From the NCBI GenBank assembly GCA_964401355.1, contig CAYNYJ010000014.1:1-51061 (forward strand): DNA of 51,061 nt, read 5' to 3'. The stretch is from SZUA-152 sp964401355 (GTDB lineage Bacteria; Pseudomonadota; Gammaproteobacteria; SZUA-152). The notes under the pieces are model-generated. The model did not search any database, was not told where the DNA came from, and worked only from the letters and a program-made list of their open reading frames with translations. A program made the position numbers and the translations under genes. Shown in pieces: positions 32,758 through 41,810 of the stretch. The stretch's first letter is position 1; every line of letters begins with the position of its first letter.

Positions 32758-34335
32758 ATGCTCAGTACTTATCGCGCACGACTTATTCTTTATATTTTTT
32801 TACTGACTACCTTTTTGGTGGCTACGCTTTCCTATTCCTATATTTATTCTCGCGACGCGATCCTCAAACAATCTGATCGCAATATTTCGAATACCGCCCG
32901 CCTCCTCGCGGGCAATATTGAGATGGAAGAAAATGAATTACTGCACTATGCCAAGCTAATCCGTGCTGATCCGCGCATTCAGGAATACATGTTCATGATC
33001 ACTAAGGTCGGTGCAGAAACAAATGCGATAACGCAATTATTTAAACGCAACTTTGCCTGGTTACCCATTGAACGATCTGTAATTATCGACCTCGAAGGGC
33101 GCTCGCAACTGGCCACGGACTCCTCTGACCTTGCCACTGCTGTCCAGGATCACCTCAGTCATTCACAAAACAATATTTTTTATTTCCAGGGAAAGAATGG
33201 TTTGGAACTGGTCGCCTGGGCAGAAATTACTTACCAGGGCTCTCCGCTCGGCACTATCGCTATCACTCACATCCTTAACAGCAGTTGGTTATCACAACAT
33301 CAAAGCTATAGCGGCGGGCATTTGTTCATCGAGAAAGACAACATCGTACAGCTCAGCAGTTTGCCTGAAAGTGAAGGCAAGACATTTCTTCCTCGGGGAA
33401 ACAGTACAGTAATAAATGGAGAAATTTACCAGGTACGCGCCATCCCACTTTCCAGCGAAGACATGAACAGCCCCCACCTATGGCACGGTATTTCAGAGCA
33501 GGAAACACTCAACCAACTTGAACAACACAGCCAACTGATTCTACTGCTGACCATCCTCGGTAGTACGGCAATTCTCGCGATGGGATTAATTATCGCGCGC
33601 AGCTTTAACCGACCGCTAAACCAGTTAATGCAAATCACTCATGCCGTCACCCAAGGCACAATACCAACAATGGATAAATCAATAGAAACCAACGAAATTA
33701 TCAGTCTGGCCAACCGCTTTTCAGCGATGCTGCAAAGCCTGCGCGAGAAACAGCAAGAAATTGATCGCGCCCACAAACGCCTGGAGGAATCCGCAATTAC
33801 TGATTCACTCACAAATCTCTACAATCGCCGTTACCTAAAACAGATGTTCCCGAAACTGCTCGCCCAGGCGCAACGTGATAATCACTACCTGAGCGGACTG
33901 ATGCTGGATCTGGATAATTTTAAAAACATCAACGACCGTTACGGTCACCTTGCAGGGGATCAATGTCTGTCATATATGGGAAAGTTATTGAAAGAATCCT
34001 CCCGTGCCAGCGACTACGTGTTTCGCATGGGCGGCGAGGAGTTTTTGATTTTGAGCCTCGCTGATGCAGCTCGGGGAGGCGACATGCTCGCGGAAAAGAT
34101 TCGCAGCACGCTGGAAAAGAATCCGGTAACTTATAAGAAATCGCGGATCAACATGACAACCAGTATCGGCGTCGGTCTCACCGACAACTACCTGAAACCG
34201 GAAGCCGCATTAACCAACCTGCTGTTCCATGCCGACAATGCATTGTACGCTGCGAAGAACCAAGGTCGTAATCAAGTGGTTGTTTACGAGGATGAGCAAC
34301 TGTCTGCCGCCCCCAGACAGGATACCGCACCTTAA
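32758..34335 (+). CDS. Membrane diguanylate cyclase with periplasmic sensor, HAMP and GGEEF domain
   Basis: 525 residues. Membrane segments are about residues 8-28 and 258-280, with a ~230-residue periplasmic sensor domain between, a HAMP linker (RSFNRPLNQLMQ onward), a coiled coil (LREKQQEIDRAHKRLEES) and a GGDEF domain from ~345. The active loop is GGEEF and the inhibitory I-site RASD lies exactly five residues before it, so feedback by c-di-GMP is expected. LDLDNFKNINDRYGHLAGD is the usual metal and substrate part. No EAL domain. The upstream gene for a periplasmic binding protein suggests ligand-linked signalling as in NspS/MbaA. Only a weak ribosome site. Confidence 0.9.
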   Translation: MLSTYRARLILYIFLLTTFLVATLSYSYIYSRDAILKQSDRNISNTARLLAGNIEMEENELLHYAKLIRADPRIQEYMFMITKVGAETNAITQLFKRNFAWLPIERSVIIDLEGRSQLATDSSDLATAVQDHLSHSQNNIFYFQGKNGLELVAWAEITYQGSPLGTIAITHILNSSWLSQHQSYSGGHLFIEKDNIVQLSSLPESEGKTFLPRGNSTVINGEIYQVRAIPLSSEDMNSPHLWHGISEQETLNQLEQHSQLILLLTILGSTAILAMGLIIARSFNRPLNQLMQITHAVTQGTIPTMDKSIETNEIISLANRFSAMLQSLREKQQEIDRAHKRLEESAITDSLTNLYNRRYLKQMFPKLLAQAQRDNHYLSGLMLDLDNFKNINDRYGHLAGDQCLSYMGKLLKESSRASDYVFRMGGEEFLILSLADAARGGDMLAEKIRSTLEKNPVTYKKSRINMTTSIGVGLTDNYLKPEAALTNLLFHADNALYAAKNQGRNQVVVYEDEQLSAAPRQDTAP

Positions 34336-34386
34336 TGCATTTTATCCTTCGAAAACGGCCAGGCAAAGAATGCTGCTGATATAAAA

Positions 34387-35310
34387 CTACTGGGAAGCCT
34401 TTGGAGAATCTGCCACCACGCCACCAGCAAACAACGCTTCGACGTCTACCGCATCAAATTCATAATGCTGTCGGCAAAACTCACAATCCACCTGCACGGA
34501 TTCTTTCTCTGCCAACACCAACTGCACCTCCTCCGCACCCAGCATACGCAGTGTATTCTGCACCCGTTCACGAGAGCAGCTACAATGAAAAGCCACCGGC
34601 ACAGAGGGAAACACACGCACATCTTCTTCGTTGAAGAGACGATGAATAATTTTGCTTGCGGGTAACGATAACAATTCGCTGTCTTTCACTGTCGCCGCCA
34701 GCTGCACCGTTCGCGGCCAGGTATCTTCATCGACAACTCCGCCTGCAAGCGGCTCAGCCGGCATTCGTTGCAATAGCAAACCTGCCGCAGACTGGGCGTC
34801 GGCCGACAACCACAAGCGCGTCTCCAGTTGTTCCGAATGCTGTAGATAATGCTCAAGCGACTGCGCAAGGCTGTCACCCACCACTTCCACGATGCCCTGA
34901 TAACGTTCGGTTTTTTTATCGGTTTGCGCGTTTTTTTCCAGGGTAATTGCAACCACCCCTTTGCCCAACAACGCCTTCAAACCGTTGCATTGATCCACAG
35001 CGCCACGCCAATGAATCAATCCACGCAACTTATGATCCGTCGTGCATTCAACCAGCCCCAGCGACACCGGCCCATCGCCTTTCAGCTGTATCGTTAATTT
35101 GCCTTTAAACTTCAGAGTACCGATCAACAACACCGCAGCGGCCATCATTTCTCCCAAAAGATGCTGCAACACAGGAGGATAATCATGACGTTCCAGCACC
35201 TGCTGCCAAGTGGCATCAAGCTGCACAATTTCGCCGCGCACACCGGCATTCTCGAACAAAAAATTGCACAGGGAATCGGCTTCAGAATGGGGCATCAAAT
35301 CATTACTCAA
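34387..35310 (-). CDS. hslO: Redox-regulated chaperone Hsp33
   Basis: 307 residues. The C-terminal zinc switch is present as CSCSRERV and CEFC, four cysteines in CxC-x(~27)-CxxC spacing. When oxidised Hsp33 unfolds partly and holds damaged proteins. It starts 12 bp after gatB and is convergent with the cyclase gene; 51 bp separate them. Linking hslO to gatCAB is unusual, and the closeness suggests a single transcript. Confidence 0.96.
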   Translation of the reverse strand: MSNDLMPHSEADSLCNFLFENAGVRGEIVQLDATWQQVLERHDYPPVLQHLLGEMMAAAVLLIGTLKFKGKLTIQLKGDGPVSLGLVECTTDHKLRGLIHWRGAVDQCNGLKALLGKGVVAITLEKNAQTDKKTERYQGIVEVVGDSLAQSLEHYLQHSEQLETRLWLSADAQSAAGLLLQRMPAEPLAGGVVDEDTWPRTVQLAATVKDSELLSLPASKIIHRLFNEEDVRVFPSVPVAFHCSCSRERVQNTLRMLGAEEVQLVLAEKESVQVDCEFCRQHYEFDAVDVEALFAGGVVADSPKASQ

Positions 35311-35322
35311 ACAGCAGAAAAT

Positions 35323-36759
35323 TTAGGTCTTCAGTTTTTGTTCGAGTAACTCGTTGACCTGTTGCGGGTTGGCTTTGCCTTGCGTGGCCCTCATCACCTG
35401 ACCGACAAAAAAACCAAACAACTTATCCTTGCCCGCACGATACTGCTCCAACTGGCCCGGGTTGTTGGCAATAATGTCATCAATGACAGATTCAATCGCA
35501 CTGGAATCAGTAATTTGTTTCAGCCCCTTGGCCTCGATCACAGTGTCAGCGTCACCCTCCCCATTCCACATCGCCTCGAATACCTGTTTGGCAATCTTGC
35601 CGGAAATAGTATCGTCAACAATACGTTTAATCATGCCGCCCAGCATCGCGGCACTGACCGGGCTATCACCAATCTCGATATTATTTTTATTGAGTGCCGC
35701 CGCAAACTCACCCGCCACCCAGTTAGCCGACAATTTACTCTCACCATCCGCCGCTTCAATCACCGCCTCAAAGAATTTCGCCACTTCACGACTCGCAGTC
35801 AATACTGCGGCATCATAGGCGCTCAGTGACAAGGTCTCCATATAACGGTGTTTTTTTTCATCAGGCAATTCTGGCAATGTGACCTTCACCGCCTCCAGAA
35901 AAGATTCCTCGATCACTACCGGCAATAAATCCGGATCGGGGAAATAACGATAGTCGTTGGCTTCTTCCTTGCTGCGCATGGAGCGCGTTTCGTTTTTATC
36001 GGAATCATACAGCCGCGTTTCCTGCACGATCCTGCCGCCCGCCTCTATGATGTCAATCTGCCGTTCCACTTCAATATTAATGGCCTTTTCCACAAACCGG
36101 AACGAGTTAATATTTTTCAACTCAGCACGGGTGCCGTATTCTTTTTGCCCCATCGGCCGCACCGACACATTGGCGTCACAACGGAAAGAACCTTCCTGCA
36201 TATTGCCGTCGCAAATTTCCAGGTACTGCACCAGAGAATGAATTTTTTTCATGTAGGCAACGGCTTCTTTGGCAGAACGCATATCCGGCTCGGAAACAAT
36301 TTCCAGCAAGGGTGTTCCCGCACGATTAAGATCGATGCCCGTCATGCCGTGAAAATTACCGTGCATGGATTTGCCGGCATCTTCTTCCAAATGCGCACGA
36401 GTAATTCCGACCACTTTGGTGGAGCCGTCTTCCAATTCAATTTCCAACTCGCCCGTTTCGACGATGGGCAATTCCATCTGGCTGATTTGGTAACCCTTGG
36501 GCAGATCAGGATAGAAATAATTTTTGCGCGCAAACACACAACGCCGCGATACCTTGGCACCGATCGCCAAACCAAACTTGACCGCCATGCGCACCGCTTC
36601 TTTATTCAGCACCGGCAACACCCCCGGCAGGCCGAGATCCACCGCACAAGCCTGAGTATTCGGTTCCGCGCCATAGGCGGTAGAGGCCCCGGAAAAAATC
36701 TTACTTTTGGTGGCGAGCTGGGCGTGAATCTCCAGACCGATAACAACTTCCCATTGCAT
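35323..36759 (-). CDS. gatB: Asp/Glu-tRNA amidotransferase subunit B
   Basis: About 478 residues from ATG 36759 (MQWEVVIGLEIHAQL), preceded by GAGG at a good distance; a start 15 bp upstream is also in frame. The cradle domain has SKIFSGASTAYG, LPKGYQISQ and the catalytic region GIDLNRAG; a YqeY-type tail domain follows. GatCAB converts Glu-tRNA-Gln or Asp-tRNA-Asn to the amide. A hairpin lies in the gap to gatA. Confidence 0.97.
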   Translation of the reverse strand: MQWEVVIGLEIHAQLATKSKIFSGASTAYGAEPNTQACAVDLGLPGVLPVLNKEAVRMAVKFGLAIGAKVSRRCVFARKNYFYPDLPKGYQISQMELPIVETGELEIELEDGSTKVVGITRAHLEEDAGKSMHGNFHGMTGIDLNRAGTPLLEIVSEPDMRSAKEAVAYMKKIHSLVQYLEICDGNMQEGSFRCDANVSVRPMGQKEYGTRAELKNINSFRFVEKAINIEVERQIDIIEAGGRIVQETRLYDSDKNETRSMRSKEEANDYRYFPDPDLLPVVIEESFLEAVKVTLPELPDEKKHRYMETLSLSAYDAAVLTASREVAKFFEAVIEAADGESKLSANWVAGEFAAALNKNNIEIGDSPVSAAMLGGMIKRIVDDTISGKIAKQVFEAMWNGEGDADTVIEAKGLKQITDSSAIESVIDDIIANNPGQLEQYRAGKDKLFGFFVGQVMRATQGKANPQQVNELLEQKLKT

Positions 36760-36779
36760 AATTTGCAACCTCATTTTCT

Positions 36780-36829
36780 GTCACAGAGATCACAGAGTGA
36801 AAATAATCATTCTCCGTGACCTCTGTGAC
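36780..36829. repeat. Long inverted repeat between gatA and gatB
   Basis: Two 20-bp arms starting GTCACAGAGATCACAGAGTG (left) and, in inverse, GTCACAGAGGTCACGGAGAA (right) enclose a 10-nt loop; 16 of 20 positions match. It would fold as a strong RNA hairpin inside the gatCAB transcript, between the gatA stop and gatB start. Extragenic CACAGAG/CTCTGTG repeats of this kind occur in many genomes. It could block a processing nuclease or set subunit ratios. Confidence 0.7.
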
Positions 36830-36844
36830 TACGTACTTTTTTAT

Positions 36845-38320
36845 TTATTCAAATCCTGCTGGCACTCGCATATGCCAGTCGGTGCTTTGTTGAAACTGAT
36901 GTGCCACATTTAACAACCGCGACTCTTCAAAATAATTACCGATCAATTGCAAACCCACCGGCATTTCGTGGCCACCGGTATTGACGAAACCCGCCGGAAT
37001 CGACATCCCCGGCAAACCGGCAAGATTGGTGGCGATGGTATAAATATCCGACAGGTACATGGTCACGGGGTCGCTGATCTCACCCAGATGGAAGGCAACG
37101 GTCGGCGATGTCGGCCCCATAATCACATCGACTTTTTCAAACGCCTGCCTGAAATCATCACTGATCAGACGACGCAATTGTTGCGCCTTCAAATAATAAG
37201 CATCGTAATACCCGGCAGACAACGCATAGGTGCCAATCATGATGCGACGTTTTACTTCCGGCCCAAAACCTTCGCCACGCGACCGTGTGTACAAATCTTC
37301 CAAGTCCACGGGGTCGGCACAACGATGGCCAAAACGCACTCCGTCAAAACGCGATAGATTCGATGAACACTCCGCAGGTGCCACCACGTAATAGGTCGGC
37401 ACTGACAAATTCAAGTTAGGCAGGCTGATTTTCACCAGCTCTGCGCCCAGGGATTTGTAATGCTCAATGGCCGTTTCAATAACTGAACGCACTTCATCAT
37501 CCAGACCCCCACCAAAATATTCTTTGGGCAGTCCGATTTTCAAACCTTTGATATCGTCATTGAGTTGCGCGGTGTAATCCGGCACGGCTTTGTCAACGCT
37601 GGTGGAATCACGCTCGTCAAAACCCGCCATCGCGTTCATCATCCACGCCGCATCTTCGGCGCTGCGGGTCATCGGCCCGGCTTGATCCAGGCTTGAGGCA
37701 AAGGCGATCATGCCGTAACGCGACACCCGCCCGTAGGTGGGTTTCAATCCGGTGATACCACACAAAGCGGCAGGCTGACGAATCGAACCGCCAGTGTCGG
37801 TGCCTGTGGCGAAAGGCGTCAAGCGCGCCGCCACCATCGCCGCCGAACCACCCGATGAACCACCCGGCACCGTACTCGTATCCCAGGGATTTTTCACCGG
37901 GCCGTAAAAACTGGTTTCGTTGGAGGAACCCATGGCGAACTCATCCATGTTGGCTTTGCCCAGCATCGGCATGCCTGCACGTTTGACTTTTTCCACCACC
38001 GCGGCATCGTAGGGCGCGATAAAATTATCCAGCATCTTAGAACCGCAGGATGTCTTTACACCCTCGGTACAAAAAATATCTTTGTGCACCATGGGGATGC
38101 CGGTCAGCACGCCTGCATCACCTCGCTGAAGCTGCTGATCTGCCGCACGCGCGGCACTCATCGCTTGCTCGGCGGTGGTGGTCACCAGCGCGTTCAGTTT
38201 ACCGCCGTGCTCACCACCCAGTTTTTCAATTCGATCAAGATAGGCGCGAGTCAATTCTTCAGATGAAAAATCGCCGTCAGCCAACGCTTTTGACAGCTCG
38301 GCAATAGATTTGTTGTGCAT
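36845..38320 (-). CDS. gatA: Asp/Glu-tRNA amidotransferase subunit A
   Basis: 491 residues. Amidase signature catalytic triad: Lys in GIPMVHKDIFC, cis-Ser in GGSSGGSAAMVAA and nucleophilic Ser in GTDTGGSIRQPAAL. It hydrolyses glutamine to supply ammonia to GatB. Its ATG is about 90 bp downstream of gatC. Confidence 0.97.
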   Translation of the reverse strand: MHNKSIAELSKALADGDFSSEELTRAYLDRIEKLGGEHGGKLNALVTTTAEQAMSAARAADQQLQRGDAGVLTGIPMVHKDIFCTEGVKTSCGSKMLDNFIAPYDAAVVEKVKRAGMPMLGKANMDEFAMGSSNETSFYGPVKNPWDTSTVPGGSSGGSAAMVAARLTPFATGTDTGGSIRQPAALCGITGLKPTYGRVSRYGMIAFASSLDQAGPMTRSAEDAAWMMNAMAGFDERDSTSVDKAVPDYTAQLNDDIKGLKIGLPKEYFGGGLDDEVRSVIETAIEHYKSLGAELVKISLPNLNLSVPTYYVVAPAECSSNLSRFDGVRFGHRCADPVDLEDLYTRSRGEGFGPEVKRRIMIGTYALSAGYYDAYYLKAQQLRRLISDDFRQAFEKVDVIMGPTSPTVAFHLGEISDPVTMYLSDIYTIATNLAGLPGMSIPAGFVNTGGHEMPVGLQLIGNYFEESRLLNVAHQFQQSTDWHMRVPAGFE

Positions 38321-38409
38321 TTTTTATATAACCTGAAAATTCAGAGAAAAGCGTAAAGTGAAAAGATGAAAGTAAAAAACACTACCGCTCTTTTGTCTTT
38401 CCTCTGTTG

Positions 38410-38718
38410 TTATTCAATAACCTGGGGAACCAAAAACAGACCGTCTTCAATCTGCGGCGCGTTGGCCTGCAATTGTTGACGCTGATTCTGCTCGGTAACC
38501 ACATCATCACGTAACCGTTGGTGGGCATCCAGGGGGTGTGCCATGGGAATCACCCCGGCGGTATCAACTGCCGACATCTGCTCAACCAGACCCAGGATGT
38601 TACTCAGCTCACGGGCATATTCAGGCACGTCAGCGTCGTCAATACCGAGTCGGGCGAGGTGGGCGATTTTTTCAATGTCTTCCTTTTGCAACGAGGGTGT
38701 AACAGGTTTTGATGGCAT
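38410..38718 (-). CDS. gatC: Asp/Glu-tRNA amidotransferase subunit C
   Basis: 102 residues from ATG 38718; the ORF extends to 38811 but the added part is not family-like. EDIEKIAHLARLGIDD and SNILGLVEQMSAVDT are typical of GatC, and MAHPLDAHQRLRDD is the conserved tail. It is a small scaffold that wraps GatA and GatB. It is divergent from mreB. Confidence 0.95.
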   Translation of the reverse strand: MPSKPVTPSLQKEDIEKIAHLARLGIDDADVPEYARELSNILGLVEQMSAVDTAGVIPMAHPLDAHQRLRDDVVTEQNQRQQLQANAPQIEDGLFLVPQVIE

Positions 38719-38844
38719 GATATGTGTACTCGGAAAGGTTCCAACGCGGTTATCGAAAATGCAGCAAGCAAAAAAGAGTGCAGAATTTATCATAAATCTG
38801 CCAGAGCCCATAGTCTGTGACGCCAGTTAAACACGCGCCGCACC

Positions 38845-38873
38845 TTGCTGAAAGCCCCTGGCATTGGTACATT
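38845..38873 (+). promoter_or_regulatory. Possible sigma70 promoter of the mre operon
   Basis: TTGCTG, a 17-bp spacer and TACATT lie 70-100 bp before the mreB start, in the gatC-mreB divergent gap. Each box keeps the most important bases and the spacing is ideal, but this has not been tested against the background. Confidence 0.45.
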
Positions 38874-38945
38874 AGCGCCAAATTATGGCGGCAATAGCCG
38901 ACAGGCTCAAACCCTGTAAACCACCAGAGCGATAATAAAGAAATT

Positions 38946-39998
38946 ATGTTTTCACGAATTCGCGGCCTTTTTTCCAACGACCTATCCATTGACCTGGGCA
39001 CGGCTAACACGCTGATTTACGTCAAAGGACAAGGCATCGTCCTCAACGAACCCTCGGTGGTGGCGATCCGCATGGAACGCGGCACCGGCAACCCGAAAAA
39101 GATTGCCGCAGTTGGAATGGAAGCCAAACGCATGTTGGGCCGTACACCAGCCAACATCCAGGCCATCCGTCCCCTCAAGGATGGCGTGATCGCCGACTTT
39201 ACCGTCACCGAGAAAATGCTTCAGCACTTTATTCACAAAGTGCACAAAGACAAATTCAAATTCTTCCATCCCAGCCCGCGGGTGCTGGTTTGTGTGCCCT
39301 GCGGTTCGACCCAGGTGGAACGCCGCGCGATTCGTGAATCGGCCGCCGGGGCCGGGGCTCGCGAGGTGTACCTGATCGAAGAACCGATGGCGGCGGCCAT
39401 CGGTGCGGGGCTGCCCGTCAACGAAGCCAGCGGTTCCATGGTGCTGGACATTGGCGGCGGTACCACCGAAGTGGCGGTGATTTCACTCACCGGTATTGTC
39501 TACTCTGCCTCGGTGCGTATCGGCGGCGACCGTTTTGACGAGGCCATCATCAACTATGTGCGCCGCAATTATGGCACCTTGATCGGCGAGGCCACCGCCG
39601 AACGCATTAAAGTCGAAATCGGCAATGCCTATCCGGGTGATGAAATCCGGGAAACAGAGGTCCGTGGCCGTAACCTGGCCGAAGGCATTCCGCGCAGTTT
39701 TACCCTCAACAGCAACGAAATTCTCGAAGCCCTGCAAGAGCCTTTGTCGGGCATCGTCAGCGCAGTGAAAACCGCGCTCGAACAAACCCCGCCGGAACTG
39801 GGTGCCGACGTCGCCGAACGTGGCCTGGTACTCACCGGCGGTGGCGCGTTACTGAAAGACATGGATCGTCTGCTGATGGAAGAGACTGGCCTGCCAGTGA
39901 TCATCGCCGAAGACCCGCTCACCTGTGTGGCACGCGGTGGTGGCCGGGCGCTGGAAATGATCGACGAAACTGGCACCGACGTTTTCACCTCCGAATAA
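38946..39998 (+). CDS. mreB: Rod shape-determining protein MreB
   Basis: 350 residues against 347 in E. coli. Actin-fold motifs: DLGTANTLIYV near residue 16, GGGTTEVAVIS for phosphate binding, VLTGGGALLKDMD near the C-terminus. N-terminal MFSRIRGLFSND is the membrane-binding amphipathic helix. MreB filaments steer the elongasome. A MITE-like element follows directly, separating it from mreC. Confidence 0.98.
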   Translation: MFSRIRGLFSNDLSIDLGTANTLIYVKGQGIVLNEPSVVAIRMERGTGNPKKIAAVGMEAKRMLGRTPANIQAIRPLKDGVIADFTVTEKMLQHFIHKVHKDKFKFFHPSPRVLVCVPCGSTQVERRAIRESAAGAGAREVYLIEEPMAAAIGAGLPVNEASGSMVLDIGGGTTEVAVISLTGIVYSASVRIGGDRFDEAIINYVRRNYGTLIGEATAERIKVEIGNAYPGDEIRETEVRGRNLAEGIPRSFTLNSNEILEALQEPLSGIVSAVKTALEQTPPELGADVAERGLVLTGGGALLKDMDRLLMEETGLPVIIAEDPLTCVARGGGRALEMIDETGTDVFTSE

Positions 39999-40086
39999 GC
40001 ACCACACAGCAGTACCGGGTAGTACTGTTCGCAAGCTGCCATATTTTAACGTATGAACTCGTCTTCGCGTACCGCGGAGGAACAAA

Positions 40087-40299
40087 GGAACCTCTAATTA
40101 GGCCATGGGCGAAAAAGATTGAGATTCAAAATGTTCGAATTCGCCACCAAAAGTAGGCATCATTAGGCGACAGTAGGCGCTTTAGGCGCTTTAGGCGAAG
40201 CACGGGTCGCACGTGATAGCCGTCTATTGCGAAGATTCGTAACACGAAGTTGAGCATTTTGGGCTCAACATTTTTGTTCACGGCTTGGTTGGAGGCTCC
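40087..40299. repeat. MITE-like inverted-repeat element, copy 2
   Basis: 213 bp beginning GGAACCTCTAATTA and ending, in inverse, GGAGCCTCCAACC. It aligns with the copy at 6809-7038 over GAGATTCAAAATGTTCGAATT..., GTAGGCGCTTTAGGCG and CTATTGCGAA, and the closing GTTCA...GAGGCTCC (GTTCA...GAGGTTCC in copy 1). It lacks the internal hairpin of copy 1 and has an extra TAGGCG repeat. Both sides are A-rich (AAA), so a target duplication is not provable. It lies between mreB and mreC, and its end overlaps the mreC start region. Confidence 0.65.
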
Positions 40300-41196
40300 A
40301 AAATAAAACCGCTATTCATACAGGGTCCATCGATTACCACCCGCCTGGTGACGCTGATCATCCTCTCAATACTGATGATGTCACTGGATCACCGTCAAAA
40401 CCATCTGGAAGGCATCCGTTCCTGGCTCTCGGTACTGGTCTATCCCTTGCAATACATTGTTAATCTACCGGTCACGGCCACCGAATGGGTGGGAGAAAGC
40501 CTCACCTCACGCGAAACGCTACAGGCGCAAAATGACCGCCTCCTGCTGCAACAAACCCTGTACAAGGCCAAACTGCTCAAACTGCAATCCCTGAAAGCGG
40601 AAAACATTCGCCTGCGAGAATTGCTGCAATCCTCAAAAAAGGTCAGTGAACGTGTGCTGATCGGCGAGCTGCTGGCGGTGGATCTGGAACCTTTCACTCG
40701 CCAGATTGTGATTAACAAGGGCAGCCGTCACGAGGCCTACCTCGGCCAGCCGTTGATGGATGCCGAGGGTGCCATGGGCCAGATCGTGCACCTCGGGCCA
40801 TTTTCCAGCACCGCGATGCTGATTACCGACGCCAATCACGCCATCCCGGTACAGGTGAATCGCAACGGCCTGCGCGCTATTGCCCTGGGTACTGGCGCGC
40901 CGGACAAGCTGGACATTCCCTATCTGCCCATCAGTGCCGATATCGCCGTAGGTGACTTGCTCACCACTTCCGGGTTAGGAGGGCGTTTCCCCCCAGGTTA
41001 TCCCGTCGCGATGGTCATCGAGGTACGCAAAGACCCCACCCTGCCCTATGCGATAGTCACCGCGATGCCCACCGCACAACTGGAACAAGCTCGCGAAGTA
41101 CTGCTGGTGTGGCCCACACAATATTTGAAACCGACCCGTGCGGACAACGCTGACGTCGACAATAACGCGTCCAGCTCACCATTAGTCCCCCGCTAA
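40285..41196 (+). CDS. mreC: Rod shape-determining protein MreC
   Basis: Up to 304 residues. One membrane helix at ~17-33 is followed by a coiled coil (residues ~75-115) and the MreC beta-barrel domain (VNKGSRHEAYLGQPLMDAEG, ITDANHAIPVQVNRNG, SGLGGRFPPGYPVAMV). It links cytoplasmic MreB with PBP2. The start is odd: no ATG is present. The first in-frame option is TTG 40285; homologues begin at (M)KPLF, which here aligns to ATA 40303, with GGAGG 7 nt before. Both possible starts lie in or beside the terminal repeat of the upstream element. Confidence 0.92.
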   Translation: MVGGSKIKPLFIQGPSITTRLVTLIILSILMMSLDHRQNHLEGIRSWLSVLVYPLQYIVNLPVTATEWVGESLTSRETLQAQNDRLLLQQTLYKAKLLKLQSLKAENIRLRELLQSSKKVSERVLIGELLAVDLEPFTRQIVINKGSRHEAYLGQPLMDAEGAMGQIVHLGPFSSTAMLITDANHAIPVQVNRNGLRAIALGTGAPDKLDIPYLPISADIAVGDLLTTSGLGGRFPPGYPVAMVIEVRKDPTLPYAIVTAMPTAQLEQAREVLLVWPTQYLKPTRADNADVDNNASSSPLVPR

Positions 41197-41218
41197 AAAC
41201 AGTGAGCAGAGAACACAG

Positions 41219-41713
41219 ATGCACTCGAACATAGCCCACCATCACGGTGGCACCACCATCTTGCTGAGCTTTATCTTTGCTTTTCTGCTGCAAATGTTCG
41301 CCCTGCCCGATTGGGCCGGAACGCTGCGTCCAGACTGGGTTGCGCTGGTACTGGTCTACTGGTGCATCGCCCTGCCAGAACGTATCGGCGTCGGCGTCGG
41401 CTGGAGCATTGGCCTGATGCTGGACGTCGCCAACGGCGCCTTGCTGGGCCAAAATGCCCTGGCCCTGGCCATCGTCGCTTACCTGGCGCTGCGCCTGCAC
41501 CAACGGATTCGCCTGTTTCCCCTCTGGCAACAATCAGTAAGCGTACTGCTACTCATCACTCTGCATCTAATGCTGATACTATGGGTCAAAGGTGCTGTCG
41601 GCCAATCCACAGCCACCTGGGCCTACTGGCTACCTGCACTCACCAGCATGCTGGCGTGGCCGCTGGTATTTACCGTATTACGTGGATTGCGCCGGATCTA
41701 TCGTGTTCGTTAA
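41219..41713 (+). CDS. mreD: Rod shape-determining protein MreD
   Basis: 164 residues, very hydrophobic, with about five membrane helices and the LMLDVANGALLGQNAL motif of the family (E. coli LQDVLAGSTLGVRALA equivalent). It belongs with MreC in the elongasome membrane part. It starts 22 bp after mreC. Confidence 0.93.
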   Translation: MHSNIAHHHGGTTILLSFIFAFLLQMFALPDWAGTLRPDWVALVLVYWCIALPERIGVGVGWSIGLMLDVANGALLGQNALALAIVAYLALRLHQRIRLFPLWQQSVSVLLLITLHLMLILWVKGAVGQSTATWAYWLPALTSMLAWPLVFTVLRGLRRIYRVR

Positions 41714-41810
41714 TTACGGGCATCAACACGCCACCAATCCTTCTGCCTGTACCCTCACCTTGTCGCCACTCTCACTGATATCGCTTTCGCACGATTTCCA
41801 CTAACACCAC

